DNA of 64,000 nucleotides from Streptomyces sp. NBC_01116 (GCF_041435495.1 NZ_CP108644.1:7487501-7551500); one strand, 5' to 3'. Shown: positions 51,595 to 60,870, numbered from the stretch's first letter. Translations and numbers: made by a program. Notes: generated by a model not told the origin, from the letters alone.

Positions 51595-52797
51595 TTGGCC
51601 CCGCGCCGCGCCCACATCGCGATGATCGGCGTCCCGATCGTCAGCCACGTCCTGCCCGGCCTCGGCATCGTCCGTGAGCTGGTGGCCCGCGGCCACCGGG
51701 TCAGTTACGCCAACGACCCTTTCGTGGCCGACCGGATCGAGGCCACCGGCGCCGAACTCATCCCCTGTACCTCGGTGTTGCCGGTAGCCGACAACGACTG
51801 GCCGGCCGACCCCGTCGCCGCGATGGAGCTCTTCCTCGACGAGGCGATGCGGGCACTGCCCCAACTGCACGCCGCCTACGACCACGACCCCGCGGATCTG
51901 TACCTGTACGACATCGGCGCCTACGCCGCACGCGCCCTCGCCGAATCACAGGGACGGCCCCTCATGCAGCTGTCCCCGTCGTTCGTGGCCTGGGAGGGGT
52001 ACGAGGAGGAGGTCGCGGCGCACCTGCGCGGGCTGCCCGGCGCCCCGGCGTACCGCGAGAGGTTCGGGCGCTGGCTCGCCGGCTGCGGGGCGGCCACCCT
52101 CGACGTGGACGCCTTCTCCGGTCCGCCCGCGCGGGCCCTCGCGCTGATCCCCGAGGCCATGCAGCCCAGCGCCGACCGGGTCGACAGCGCGACGGTGACC
52201 TTCGTCGGGCCCTGCTTCGACGCCCACGCCGACACCGGCGGGTGGACCCGGCCCGAGGACGCGGAGAAGGTTCTGCTGATCTCCCTCGGCTCGGCGTACA
52301 CGCACCGGCCGGAGTTCTACCGCCGGTGCCTCGCGGCGTACGGGAACCAGCCCGGCTGGCACGTCGTGCTCCAGATCGGCAGGCACACCGACCCGCGCGA
52401 GCTCGGCGACATCCCGGCCAACGTCGAAGTGCGCCCGTGGGTCCCGCAGCGGGCGGTCCTGGAGCAGGCGGACGCCTTCGTCACCCACGCCGGCATGGGC
52501 GGCTGCGGCGAAGGGCTCCTCGCGGGCGTCCCGATGATCGCCGTGCCCCAGGCCGCCGAACAGTTCATGAACGCGGACCGGCTGGTGGAGCTGGGCGTCG
52601 CCCGCCGCATCGACACACCGGACGCCACGGCCGAGAACCTGCGGGCGGCCCTGAACGACCTGGTCACCGACCCGGAAACCGCGCGCCGATCCGCGCGGTT
52701 GCGCACCGCCGCCCGGAGCGAGGGCGGCACCCCGCGCGCCGTCGGCCTCATCGAGGACCTGCTGGCGTCCCAGCGGGCGTCAGGGACCGGCGAGTAG
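51595..52797 (+). CDS. Macrolide-inactivating glycosyltransferase (OleD/Mgt type)
   Basis: This 400-residue GT-B enzyme of family GT1 opens with HIAMIGVPIVSHVLPGLGIV, the acceptor-side motif of OleD/Mgt-type enzymes. Its C-terminal UDP-sugar signature is WVPQRAVLEQADAFVTHAG then MGGCGEGLLAGVPMIAVPQ and AAEQFMNADRL. Such enzymes inactivate macrolides by glucosylating the desosamine 2'-hydroxyl. The TTG start at 51595 is assumed; ATG 51622 would remove part of the first beta strand. The 3' end overlaps the convergent xylB gene by 18 bases. Confidence 0.88.
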   Translation: MAPRRAHIAMIGVPIVSHVLPGLGIVRELVARGHRVSYANDPFVADRIEATGAELIPCTSVLPVADNDWPADPVAAMELFLDEAMRALPQLHAAYDHDPADLYLYDIGAYAARALAESQGRPLMQLSPSFVAWEGYEEEVAAHLRGLPGAPAYRERFGRWLAGCGAATLDVDAFSGPPARALALIPEAMQPSADRVDSATVTFVGPCFDAHADTGGWTRPEDAEKVLLISLGSAYTHRPEFYRRCLAAYGNQPGWHVVLQIGRHTDPRELGDIPANVEVRPWVPQRAVLEQADAFVTHAGMGGCGEGLLAGVPMIAVPQAAEQFMNADRLVELGVARRIDTPDATAENLRAALNDLVTDPETARRSARLRTAARSEGGTPRAVGLIEDLLASQRASGTGE

Positions 52798-54264
52798 GGG
52801 CCCGGAGGCGCGCTCCAGGACCGAGGAGACCCGCCCCCAGGTCTCCATGTCCCGTTCGACCGGTGGCAGTCGACGGTCCGTACCGGGCCGCTGCCAGGCC
52901 GTCGCCAGCGCCACCGGATCGTCGCCGCCCGCCGCCGCCGCGGCGAGCGCCGCCGCGCCGAGGGCGACCAGCTCCCCGGTGCCCGGGATGACGAGCGGGC
53001 GGCCGGAGAGCCGGCGGACCGTCTCCACCCACATCCGCCCCTGGGCCCCGCCGCCGATCAGGCGCAGCGGGCGGGCGGCGACCTCGGGCGCGTCCGGGTC
53101 GAGACCGCAGGCCGACAGCAGCTCGTCCATGGCCCGCAGGACGGTGACGGCCGCGCCCTCGTAGGCGGCGCCCAGCAGTTGCTGCCGGGTCGTGTCGTGG
53201 CGCAGGCCGGTCAGGAGCCCGGAGGCGGTCGGCAGGTCGGGGGTCCGTTCGCCGTCGAGGTAGGGGAGCAGGACGGCCTCGCCGCCGGGCGCCGCGTCCT
53301 CGCGGTCCAGGCCGAGCAGGGCGGCCACCTTGTCCACGGCGAGCGTGCAGTTGAGGGTGCAGGCCAGGGGAAGGTACGTGCCGTCGGCGGCGGCGAACCC
53401 GTTCAGCGCGGTGGACACGGGCCGGGTGCGGGAGGCGGCGAACACCGTGCCGGAGGTGCCGAGGCTGAGGGCCGGGTGGTCCAGCAGCCCGTCGCCGCCC
53501 AGCCCGAGGCCCACGGCGGCGCTCATGTTGTCGCCGGTGCCGGCCGCCACCGCGATGCCCGCGGGCAGCCCGAGGGCCTTCGCCGCCGCCTCGGTGAGCG
53601 AGCCGATCCGGGCCGCCCCGGTCGGCGCGACCTCCGGGAGCAGGGCCGGGTCCAGGCCGAGCAGCTCCAGCAGGTCGGGGTCGTATCCGCCGGTCGCGGT
53701 GGAGTACCAGCCGCTGCCCGAGGCGTCCCCGGGGTCGGTGGCGGCGACGCCCGCGAGGCGTTCGGTCAGGAAGTCGTGGGGGAGCCGGACCGCCGCCGTG
53801 CGCGCTGCGCTCGCCGAGTCGTTCTCGCGCAGCCACTGCCACTTGGACGCGGTGATCGAGGCGACCGGCACGGACCCGGTCCGCTCCGTCCAGCCCCCGG
53901 GGCCGCCGAGCGCGTCGGTGAGGGCGGCGGCCTGCGGCGCGGAGCGGGTGTCGTTCCACAGCATCGCGGGGCGCAGCGGCCGGCCCGCCCCGTCCAGGAC
54001 GACGAGTCCGTGCTGCTGCCCGGCGACGGCGATGCCGGTGACGGCCCGGGCGGGGAGGCCGGACTCCTTCAGCCCGGCGGCCACCGCTTCGCCCAGGGCC
54101 CGCCACCAGACCTCCGGATCGCTCTCCCGGGCCCCGGCCTCTCCGGTGACCACGTGCGGGGCGCGCCCCACGGCGAGCTGCTCGCCGGTCGCGGCGTCGA
54201 TGAAGGCGGCCTTGGTGGACTGGGTCGAGCTGTCCACGCCGATGACGACGGCGGGTGACGGCAT
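52780..54264 (-). CDS. xylB: Xylulokinase
   Basis: This 494-residue FGGY-family kinase has VIGVDSSTQSTKAAFID at the N-terminus (phosphate loop), GQQHGLVVLD, PAMLWNDTRS, the GTGDNMSAAVGLG region and RLIGGGAQGRMWVETV near the C-terminus. It phosphorylates xylulose made by XylA. AGAGG precedes ATG 54264. It diverges from xylA across a 233-base region with two similar operator-like boxes. Confidence 0.93.
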   Translation of the reverse strand: MPSPAVVIGVDSSTQSTKAAFIDAATGEQLAVGRAPHVVTGEAGARESDPEVWWRALGEAVAAGLKESGLPARAVTGIAVAGQQHGLVVLDGAGRPLRPAMLWNDTRSAPQAAALTDALGGPGGWTERTGSVPVASITASKWQWLRENDSASAARTAAVRLPHDFLTERLAGVAATDPGDASGSGWYSTATGGYDPDLLELLGLDPALLPEVAPTGAARIGSLTEAAAKALGLPAGIAVAAGTGDNMSAAVGLGLGGDGLLDHPALSLGTSGTVFAASRTRPVSTALNGFAAADGTYLPLACTLNCTLAVDKVAALLGLDREDAAPGGEAVLLPYLDGERTPDLPTASGLLTGLRHDTTRQQLLGAAYEGAAVTVLRAMDELLSACGLDPDAPEVAARPLRLIGGGAQGRMWVETVRRLSGRPLVIPGTGELVALGAAALAAAAAGGDDPVALATAWQRPGTDRRLPPVERDMETWGRVSSVLERASGPLLAGP

Positions 54265-54319
54265 GGGGGCCTCTTTCGCGCTGCGGGTGCTGGTGCACGG
54301 GTGCTGATCATTCGGCTGC

Positions 54320-54444
54320 GACACGAACAAATTACGGGATGCCCGGCTCCCTGCACAGGGGCCCGCGAGCGCTCCCCGCGGCAAGGGGGTTCCGTGCCCG
54401 GGGTGCGGTGTGCTTGATTAGTCATGACACTGAACAAATAGGGG
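54320..54444. promoter_or_regulatory. Paired operator-like boxes between xylB and xylA
   Basis: Two similar sequences, GACACGAACAAATTACGGG (54320-54338) and GACACTGAACAAATAGGGG (54426-54444), lie in the same orientation, one near each divergent start. They are AT-richer than their surroundings and probably bind the ROK repressor XylR encoded at 55747. Confidence 0.65.
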
Positions 54445-54497
54445 TGCCGGGCCGGCGGCCGGGCGTCCCGACGGCAGGCGAAGGCGGTCGGACGACG

Positions 54498-55664
54498 ATG
54501 ACGGAACGCTTCACCCCCACCCCCGAGGACAAGTTCAGCTTCGGCCTGTGGACCGTGGGCTGGCAGGGCCGGGACCCCTTCGGCGACGCGACCCGCGCGG
54601 CCATCGACCCCGTCGAGTCGGTGCGGCGGCTCGCGGAACTGGGCGCCTGGGGCGTGACCTTCCACGACGACGACCTGATCCCGTTCGGGGCGCCGGAGAC
54701 CGAGCGCGAGAGGATCGTCAAGCGCTTCCGCACGGCGGTCGACGACAGCGGACTCGTCGTGCCCATGGTGACGACGAACCTCTTCACCCATCCCGTCTTC
54801 AAGGACGGCGGATTCACCGCCAACGACCGTGCCGTACGCCGCTACGCGCTCCGCAAGACCCTGCGCAACATCGACCTCGCCGTCGAGCTGGGCGCGAGCA
54901 CCTTCGTGGCGTGGGGCGGACGCGAGGGCGCCGAGTCCGGCGGGGCGAAGGACGTCCGCCTCGCCCTCCACCGGATGAAGGAGGCCTTCGACCTGCTGGG
55001 CGCGTACGTCGTCGAGCAGGGCTACGACCTCCGCTTCGCCATCGAGCCCAAGCCGAACGAGCCGCGTGGCGACATCCTGCTGCCCACCATCGGCCACGCC
55101 CTGGCCTTCATCGAGCGCCTGGAGCGCCCCGAACTGGTCGGCGTCAACCCGGAGACCGGACACGAGCAGATGGCCGGGCTCAACTTCCCGCACGGCATCG
55201 CCCAGGCCATGTGGGCGGACAAGCTCTTCCACATCGACCTCAACGGCCAGTCCGGCATCAAGTACGACCAGGACCTCCGCTTCGGCGCGGGCGATCTGCG
55301 CCAGGCGTTCTGGCTCGTCGACCTGCTGGAGAGCGGTTACGAGGGCCCCCGCCACTTCGACTTCAAGCCCCCGCGCACCGAGGACTACGACGGTGTCTGG
55401 GCCTCCGCCGCGGGCTGCATGCGCAACTACCTCATCCTCAAGGAGCGGGCCGCGGCCTTCCGCGCCGACCCCGAGGTGCGGGCGGCCCTGCGCGCGTCCC
55501 GCCTGGACGAACTGGCGCGGCCCACCGCCGGCGACGGCCTGGCCGGCCTGCTCGCCGACCGCGGCGCGTACGAGGACTTCGACGTGGACGCCGCCGCGGC
55601 CCGCGGGATGGCCTTCGAGGCGCTGGACCAGCTCGCCATGGACCACCTCCTCGCCGTGCGCTGA
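54498..55664 (+). CDS. xylA: Xylose isomerase
   Basis: This 388-residue class I xylose isomerase has the catalytic His in VTFHDDDLIPFG (His about residue 56), FVAWGGREGAE, metal-binding EPKPNEPRGD, GHEQMAGLNF and FHIDLNGQ. Its length and FSFGLWTVGWQGRDPFG opening match the well-known Streptomyces glucose/xylose isomerases. It converts xylose to xylulose. It diverges from xylB and converges on xylR. Confidence 0.97.
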   Translation: MTERFTPTPEDKFSFGLWTVGWQGRDPFGDATRAAIDPVESVRRLAELGAWGVTFHDDDLIPFGAPETERERIVKRFRTAVDDSGLVVPMVTTNLFTHPVFKDGGFTANDRAVRRYALRKTLRNIDLAVELGASTFVAWGGREGAESGGAKDVRLALHRMKEAFDLLGAYVVEQGYDLRFAIEPKPNEPRGDILLPTIGHALAFIERLERPELVGVNPETGHEQMAGLNFPHGIAQAMWADKLFHIDLNGQSGIKYDQDLRFGAGDLRQAFWLVDLLESGYEGPRHFDFKPPRTEDYDGVWASAAGCMRNYLILKERAAAFRADPEVRAALRASRLDELARPTAGDGLAGLLADRGAYEDFDVDAAAARGMAFEALDQLAMDHLLAVR

Positions 55665-55718
55665 CCTACCGGGCCGACCAGCCGGGCCCGGCCGCGACCC
55701 GTCGGGCCCCACCCGACC

Positions 55719-55752
55719 GGCTGAGCCGGAGCCGTCCGGCCCCGGCTCAGCC
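55719..55752. terminator. Bidirectional terminator between xylA and xylR
   Basis: An 11-bp stem GGCTGAGCCGG/CCGGCTCAGCC with a 12-base loop lies between convergent genes. Its right arm covers the xylR stop codon. Confidence 0.7.
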
Positions 55753-56994
55753 GCCGGACGGCTCCGAGTACGCCACCGGATCGTCCAGCACGTCCTGCAC
55801 CACGAGCGCCGCCGCGCCCCGCGCCGCGTCGCCCGCCACCGACGACGCCCGGAGACGGCCGCTGCCCGGGGACCAGAGCCCCGACACCACCCGGCCGGTC
55901 AGCTCCTCGTCGGCGGGCGGTGCCAGCCACGGCATCAGCCCCCGGTAGATCCCGCCGAGCACCACCGCGTCCGGGTCGATCAGGTTCACCGCCCCCGACA
56001 GCACCCGGCCCAGCATCCGGCCCGCCTCACCGACCGCGGCCACCGCCCGCGGGTCCCCGGCACCCGCGCGCCGCTCCAGCTCCAGCACCCCCGAGGCGCC
56101 GCCGAGGCCCTCGATCCCGGCCGCCCGCAGCAGCGCCGCCTGGCCCGCGTACTGCTCCAGGCACCCCCGTGAACCGCACCGGCACTCCGGCCCCGCCGGG
56201 TCCACCACGACATGCCCGATCTCCCCGGCGAAACCGTGCGCACCGCGCAGCAGTTCGCCGCCCAGGACGAGCGCGCCGCCGACCCCGATCTCCCCGGTCA
56301 GATAGAGGAAGCTCCGCACATCCCCCAGGCCGCCGAACCACAGCTCGGCCAGCGCCGCGAGATTGGCCTCGTTCTCCGAGGCGACCGGCAGCACCGGGTG
56401 GCCCGGACGCAGGGCGGCCAGCGCCTCGGCGAACAGCTCCTGCGCCGGGACCTCGTTCCAGCCGAGGTTGGGGGCCTGCCGCACCGACCCTCCGGAGACG
56501 AGACCCGGCAGCGCCAGTGCCGCGCCCACCGGGCGCAACTCCTGCTCGTACGCCGACTCCAGGGTCCGCGCGGCGATCCGGGCCGCCCGGGCCAAGGCCT
56601 CACCGGCGGGTGCGCCCCGGTTGTCGAGGTGTTCGGTCTGCCGGACCCGGCCGGTGCCCGCCAGGTCCACCACGCACACCGAGACGTAATCGATGTTGAT
56701 CTCCACACCGAGTCCGGCCGGCCCGGTCCGGGCCACCTTGAGCGCGGTGCCGGGGCGGCCGGCCTGTCCGCTGAACGTCTTGCCCGACTCGGTGAGGAAC
56801 CCGCTGTCCATCAGCTGCTCGACGAGCGAGGACACCGCGGCCCGGGTCAGCCCGACCCGGGCGGCCACCCCGGCCCGGGTCGCCTCGCCCCGCTCGCCCT
56901 CGTCCCGTACGGCGCGCAGTACCAGGCTCAGATTGTGCCGTCGCACGGTGTCCTTGTCGGCCTTGGGCCCCAGCGGAGTGAGGATGCTCTTCAT
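55747..56994 (-). CDS. xylR: ROK-family xylose repressor
   Basis: This 415-residue protein has an N-terminal winged helix (about residues 15-80, with TRAGVAARVGLTRAAVSSLV), then a ROK sugar-kinase-like domain. It carries the zinc-type motif GHVVVDPAGPECRCGSRGC, with GEIGVGGALVLGGEL and IDPDAVVLGGI. The full kinase-like domain with DNA-binding arm fits XylR repressors. It very likely binds the boxes between xylB and xylA and is released by xylose. Confidence 0.93.
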   Translation of the reverse strand: MKSILTPLGPKADKDTVRRHNLSLVLRAVRDEGERGEATRAGVAARVGLTRAAVSSLVEQLMDSGFLTESGKTFSGQAGRPGTALKVARTGPAGLGVEINIDYVSVCVVDLAGTGRVRQTEHLDNRGAPAGEALARAARIAARTLESAYEQELRPVGAALALPGLVSGGSVRQAPNLGWNEVPAQELFAEALAALRPGHPVLPVASENEANLAALAELWFGGLGDVRSFLYLTGEIGVGGALVLGGELLRGAHGFAGEIGHVVVDPAGPECRCGSRGCLEQYAGQAALLRAAGIEGLGGASGVLELERRAGAGDPRAVAAVGEAGRMLGRVLSGAVNLIDPDAVVLGGIYRGLMPWLAPPADEELTGRVVSGLWSPGSGRLRASSVAGDAARGAAALVVQDVLDDPVAYSEPSGG

Positions 56995-57102
56995 ATCGTC
57001 GCCGAGCCTATGTGATGCGAGGCTCCTGACGGGGGTGCGGGCACGGGCGGTATCGCGGAAGCGGAGAGGCAGCCGTCGCGGAAGGGGCGGTGCAGCGTCA
57101 CG

Positions 57103-57144
57103 GAAGGGGGCGGTCCAGGCCGTCCGGCCGGAACCGCCCCCTTC
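57103..57144 (-). terminator. Terminator after the DUF305 gene
   Basis: A stem of about 14 bp (GAAGGGGGCGGTCC against GGAACCGCCCCCTTC, with one bulged base) lies 14 bases past the minus-strand stop. Confidence 0.75.
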
Positions 57145-57157
57145 GATCGGGCCCGGT

Positions 57158-57817
57158 TCAGGGCTTGGCGCCCCGGTCCTCCAGTATGTCCGCCATCAGG
57201 CCGATCTCCGACTGCTGACCGCTGACCATGCCCGCCGACAGATCCCGGATGGCGTCGGTCTTCGCCGCACCGGCGGCCGCCTGCGCCATGTCCGCACCGG
57301 CGCGGTGGTGCACGGTCATCAGCCGCAGGTACAGCACCTCGGCCTGCTCGCCCTTCGCGGCCGTGAGGGCCGCCAGCTCCGCGTCGGTGGCCATGCCCGG
57401 CATCAGCGAACCGTCGTCGGTCGGCGTGAGGGTGTGCCCCATCCACTCCATCGGCGGTCCGGCCGCGCTCTTCGGCAGCCCCCACAGCTCCAGCCAGCCC
57501 AGCATCATGCCGCGCTGGTTGGCCTGGGTGTTGATGATGTCGTACGCGAGACGCCGCACGTCCTCGTCGTCGGTGCGGTCCCGCACGATGAACGACATCT
57601 CCACCGCCTGCTGGTGGTGGATCGCCATGTCCCGGGCGAAGCCCGCGTCCACGGAGTCCTCCGCCGGAGCGGACCGCGCCGCGGAGGAGGCCCCGGACGG
57701 GGAGGCCGCGGAGGGCCGCACGATCATCAGCGCCACCAGCCCCAGCGCCACGAGCAGCACGGCGGCCCCCGCGAGGACCATCCGCCGGGTGGAGCCGGAA
57801 GGCGCCAGGGCGGTCAC
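57158..57817 (-). CDS. DUF305 family protein
   Basis: This 219-residue protein has an N-terminal membrane helix or uncleaved signal (about residues 14-34) and a four-helix DUF305 domain with the paired histidine motifs MAIHHQQAVEMS (about residue 75) and VHHRAGADMAQ (about residue 170), plus several Met residues (MMLGWLELWG, GMATDAEL). The His/Met placement suggests metal binding, perhaps copper. The GTG start overlaps the DUF3105 stop, so both are translated together. Confidence 0.85.
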   Translation of the reverse strand: MTALAPSGSTRRMVLAGAAVLLVALGLVALMIVRPSAASPSGASSAARSAPAEDSVDAGFARDMAIHHQQAVEMSFIVRDRTDDEDVRRLAYDIINTQANQRGMMLGWLELWGLPKSAAGPPMEWMGHTLTPTDDGSLMPGMATDAELAALTAAKGEQAEVLYLRLMTVHHRAGADMAQAAAGAAKTDAIRDLSAGMVSGQQSEIGLMADILEDRGAKP

Positions 57818-58464
57818 TTGTCCAGCCCGCCGGTGCAGGCGGCCCCGGGCTCGGGGGTCTGCGGGCCCTGTATGTACTTGGTGAAGAACTGCGCGACCCG
57901 GTCGTCCGTGGCGCTCTTGACCGTCACCTGCTTGCCCCACGCGCTGAGCACCAGCGGGTCCTTCTGGTCCTTGACCGGGCTCATCAGGGAGTACGGGGTC
58001 GACTTGACCTTCTTGGTGAGCGCCTCGACGTCGGCGTCCGAGGCCTTGTCGTTGTACGTGACCCAGACCGCGCCGTGCTCGAGCGAGTGCACGGCGTTCT
58101 CCTTCGGTATCTCATCGGTGTAGACGTCGGCGTTGCAGTTCATCCAGACCTGGTTGTGGTTGCCGCCGACGGGCGGGTTCATCGGGTAGTCGACCTTGGT
58201 CGTCACGTGCTCCCGCCCCAGCTCGTCCCAGCTGCGCTCGCCGGTGACCGGCGAGGTCTTGGCCTGCTGCTCCTTCTCGTCCTTCTCGTTCGCCTGCGAC
58301 ATCAGGTAGCCGCCTCCGGCGACCAGGGCGGCGACCACGGCCACCGACGCGCTGATGGTGATGATGCGGACGCGACGCTCGCGGGCGCGTTCCTTGCGGC
58401 GCGCCTCTTCGAGCTTGGCGCGACGCGCTGAGGCCGGGTTGTTCGGGTTCTTGGCGGAAGCCAT
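57814..58464 (-). CDS. DUF3105 membrane protein
   Basis: This 216-residue protein has a charged Lys/Arg-rich N-terminal helix (about residues 1-35), one membrane helix (about residues 36-55) and an extracellular DUF3105 domain. That domain has PPVGGNHNQVWMNCNADVY and AVHSLEHGAVWVTY, whose conserved His and Cys residues look like metal ligands, and a second Cys near the end. GAGGA precedes ATG 58464. It is coupled to the DUF305 gene, a common actinobacterial pairing of unknown function. Confidence 0.88.
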   Translation of the reverse strand: MASAKNPNNPASARRAKLEEARRKERARERRVRIITISASVAVVAALVAGGGYLMSQANEKDEKEQQAKTSPVTGERSWDELGREHVTTKVDYPMNPPVGGNHNQVWMNCNADVYTDEIPKENAVHSLEHGAVWVTYNDKASDADVEALTKKVKSTPYSLMSPVKDQKDPLVLSAWGKQVTVKSATDDRVAQFFTKYIQGPQTPEPGAACTGGLDK

Positions 58465-58587
58465 GGGGAGTCCTCGTCGTTCAACCGATGCATACAGGCG
58501 ATGCATGAAGGGGAAAGGATGCGGGGCGTGCGAGAAGCCGCTCCCGGTTAACCGGCGCCGGGGCGCGGCGGGAGAGCGGACCCGGCC

Positions 58588-59019
58588 CTAGATCCGCTGG
58601 ACCTGAAGGCGTAGTTGATCGACGGAACGCACACCGTCGTGCGCGGGACCCCGGATGGCCGCCGCGCCCGTGAGCGGGGTGGCGGGGACGGAGGTCACGG
58701 GCGAGGGGACGGCGACGGGGGCGGACGACGCCGGAAGCACGACGGCCGCCGTGTGGGACGAGCCGCCGTGGCACGACGTCCCGAGCCCGCGGTCCGCGGG
58801 GGAGGCCAGGACGACCGGTTCGAAGGCGGCGTCGGGCGTCGGGGTGAAAGCCCGGACGGCGCTCGCCCCGGCAGGGCCCGCCGCGACCGGCACGGCTGCG
58901 GCCGAGGTGGTGACCGAGCAGCAGAAGAGCATGGCCAGCAGGAAGAACACCCAGCCCAGGGCGAGGGGCGTGCGGGAGCGGTACCGCTGCCGGTCGGTCC
59001 GCGTGCTCACCCTGGTCAT
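58588..59019 (-). CDS. Uncharacterised secreted or membrane protein
   Basis: This 143-residue protein has a basic start, a hydrophobic segment LGWVFFLLAMLFCCSVTTSA (about residues 21-40) and an Ala/Pro/Val-rich exported part with one Cys-His pair (GTSCHGGSSH). It ends in QLRLQVQRI. It lies 123 bases upstream of the DUF3105-DUF305 pair in the same direction and could belong with it. I do not recognise the family. Confidence 0.6.
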   Translation of the reverse strand: MTRVSTRTDRQRYRSRTPLALGWVFFLLAMLFCCSVTTSAAAVPVAAGPAGASAVRAFTPTPDAAFEPVVLASPADRGLGTSCHGGSSHTAAVVLPASSAPVAVPSPVTSVPATPLTGAAAIRGPAHDGVRSVDQLRLQVQRI

Positions 59020-59123
59020 CGCCCGTCATCGTAGTGGGTGCATGAAGATTCAAAGAATATGGGTCGCGCTGTCCGCGGGACAGTGTGCCCGAGTCGTCGG
59101 CGCTCGAACAGAGTCCAAATATT

Positions 59124-59141
59124 TTACAGGTGTAATACCTG
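59124..59141. promoter_or_regulatory. Overlapping inverted repeats before the FUSC gene
   Basis: TTACA-GG-TGTAA (59124-59135) overlaps CAGGT-GTAAT-ACCTG (59127-59141) in an AT-rich promoter 14 bases before the FUSC start. It probably binds the co-transcribed MarR regulator; the form TACAnnTGTA also recalls copper-repressor boxes. Confidence 0.55.
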
Positions 59142-59154
59142 CTAACGTATATGA

Positions 59155-60870
59155 GTGACTGATGCACCTATCCGCTCGGGGCGGCCCTCCGTCCGGAGCC
59201 TCCCGCTGGCCTCGGCCCTCCGGCTCTCGCGGCCGTCGGACACCTGGTTCAAGCCCGCCCTCAGCGTGGTCGTCGCCTCCGCCGTACCCCAGCTGACGCT
59301 CCTGGCCATCGGCCGGCTGGACCTCGCGATGTACGTCATGGCCGGTTCGCTCTGCGCGCTCTACGGCCACGGCCTGCCGTACGCCCGACGGGCCGGCGCC
59401 GTCGCGGGCGTGGTGCTCGGCATGACGGCCTCGCTCGCCGTCTCCCTGGTCACCGCGTCGCTCACCGGATCGACCGCCGTGCTCGTCGCGGTCGGGGCGC
59501 TGCTCGCCGCCGCCCAGAAGGTCCTGTGCGACGCCACCCGGATCGGACCGCCCGGCCATGTGATCTTCACGTTCGTCAGCTCCGCCGCCCTCTTCGCCCC
59601 GCAGCGCCCGGAGCAGATCCCCGGCCACCTCGCCCTGACCCTCGGCGCGGGCGCGTTCGCCTGGCTGGTCGTTCTCGCGCCCGCGCTGGTCCGCCGCGAG
59701 GGCCCCGAACGCCGGGCCGTCGCCCGTGCCCTGGAGGCCGCGGCCGAGTGCGCCGCCGACCCCGGCCCGCGTACCCGCAACGCGGCGGCCGCCGCCGTGC
59801 ACGCCGCCTGGCAGTGCCTGCTCGCCTCCGGCCGCGCCACCCCCGTACGCCGGTCGCTGGAACGCCTGGTGGTGCACGCCGAAGCGGCCTTCGCGGCCCC
59901 GGGGCCTGGGGGCGGGGCCGCGGATCCGGACCGGCTGCGCGCCTGGGCCGCCCTGACCCGGGCCCGGGGCCCCGTGCCGGGACCGCCGCCGGCCCCCGGC
60001 ACCGCCGACGAGCTCCACGGGATCGACGCGGAGCGCGCCGCCGTGCGAGCCCCCGAGGGGCGCCGGGCGGCCCGCCGCACCCTGCTGCGCCGACTCGGCC
60101 CCGGCTCGCCGCTGCTGCCGGTCGCCGTCCGTACCCTGGCGGGCTGCGCGCTCGCCGGATACCTCTGCGCCGCGCTCGGTGTCGGCCGCCCCTACTGGGC
60201 GATCGTCACCGCCGCCTCCCTCTGCCAGGCCAACATCACCCTGTCGTGGAACCGGGCCCTCCAGCGCACCCTCGGCAACCTCCTGGGCGTGCTCGTCTTC
60301 GCCGCCGTCCTGCCGGTGTCCCGGACCGGCCCGCTGGCCCTCGTCTGCTGCTGCCTCCTCTTCAGCTTCGCCGCCGAGGCGCTCATCACCCGCAACTACT
60401 GGCTCGGCTCCGTCGCGGTGACCCCGATGGCCCTGCTGGTCCTGGAGTTCGGCGGCACCCATCCGGCCGGGGAGCTGATCGGCGACCGGGTCCTGGACAC
60501 CGTCCTCGGCGCGGTCGCCGGGTTCCTGGCCGCGACGCTCGTCACCAACCGGCGGGCGGCGGGGCGGGTGGAGCGGGCGCTCGACGCCACCGGCCGGGCC
60601 CGTGCCGACGCCGAACGGACCGGCGCCGACCCCGGGGCCGACCCCGCGGCGCGGGACCGGGCGCGCCGGACGCTCACCGCGAGCCTCGTCGAACTGCGCG
60701 AGGCCGGCGACACCGCCGCGGGCGAATGGTGGCAGCGCGCCCTGCCCGAGCAGCGCCTCCTCGCGGCCGAGCTGGCCGGACACCGTACGCTCGCCGCGAC
60801 AGCACAACGGCGGGGGACCGGGGGCGATACGCCTTCCGCGGTCCACGCCCCTTCGATCGGAGCGGAGTGA
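59155..60870 (+). CDS. FUSC family (fusaric acid resistance-like) membrane protein
   Basis: This 571-residue protein has an N-terminal membrane block of about five to six helices (residues 25-170), a soluble middle (about residues 175-310), a second membrane block (about residues 315-470, with RPYWAIVTAASLCQANITLS and GNLLGVLVFAAVLP) and a helical tail. This is the FUSC/aromatic-acid exporter layout, used to extrude aromatic or weak-acid compounds. GTG 59155 lies very close to the promoter-like AT-rich region, so the leader is short. It is coupled by GTGA to the MarR gene. Confidence 0.85.
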   Translation: MTDAPIRSGRPSVRSLPLASALRLSRPSDTWFKPALSVVVASAVPQLTLLAIGRLDLAMYVMAGSLCALYGHGLPYARRAGAVAGVVLGMTASLAVSLVTASLTGSTAVLVAVGALLAAAQKVLCDATRIGPPGHVIFTFVSSAALFAPQRPEQIPGHLALTLGAGAFAWLVVLAPALVRREGPERRAVARALEAAAECAADPGPRTRNAAAAAVHAAWQCLLASGRATPVRRSLERLVVHAEAAFAAPGPGGGAADPDRLRAWAALTRARGPVPGPPPAPGTADELHGIDAERAAVRAPEGRRAARRTLLRRLGPGSPLLPVAVRTLAGCALAGYLCAALGVGRPYWAIVTAASLCQANITLSWNRALQRTLGNLLGVLVFAAVLPVSRTGPLALVCCCLLFSFAAEALITRNYWLGSVAVTPMALLVLEFGGTHPAGELIGDRVLDTVLGAVAGFLAATLVTNRRAAGRVERALDATGRARADAERTGADPGADPAARDRARRTLTASLVELREAGDTAAGEWWQRALPEQRLLAAELAGHRTLAATAQRRGTGGDTPSAVHAPSIGAE

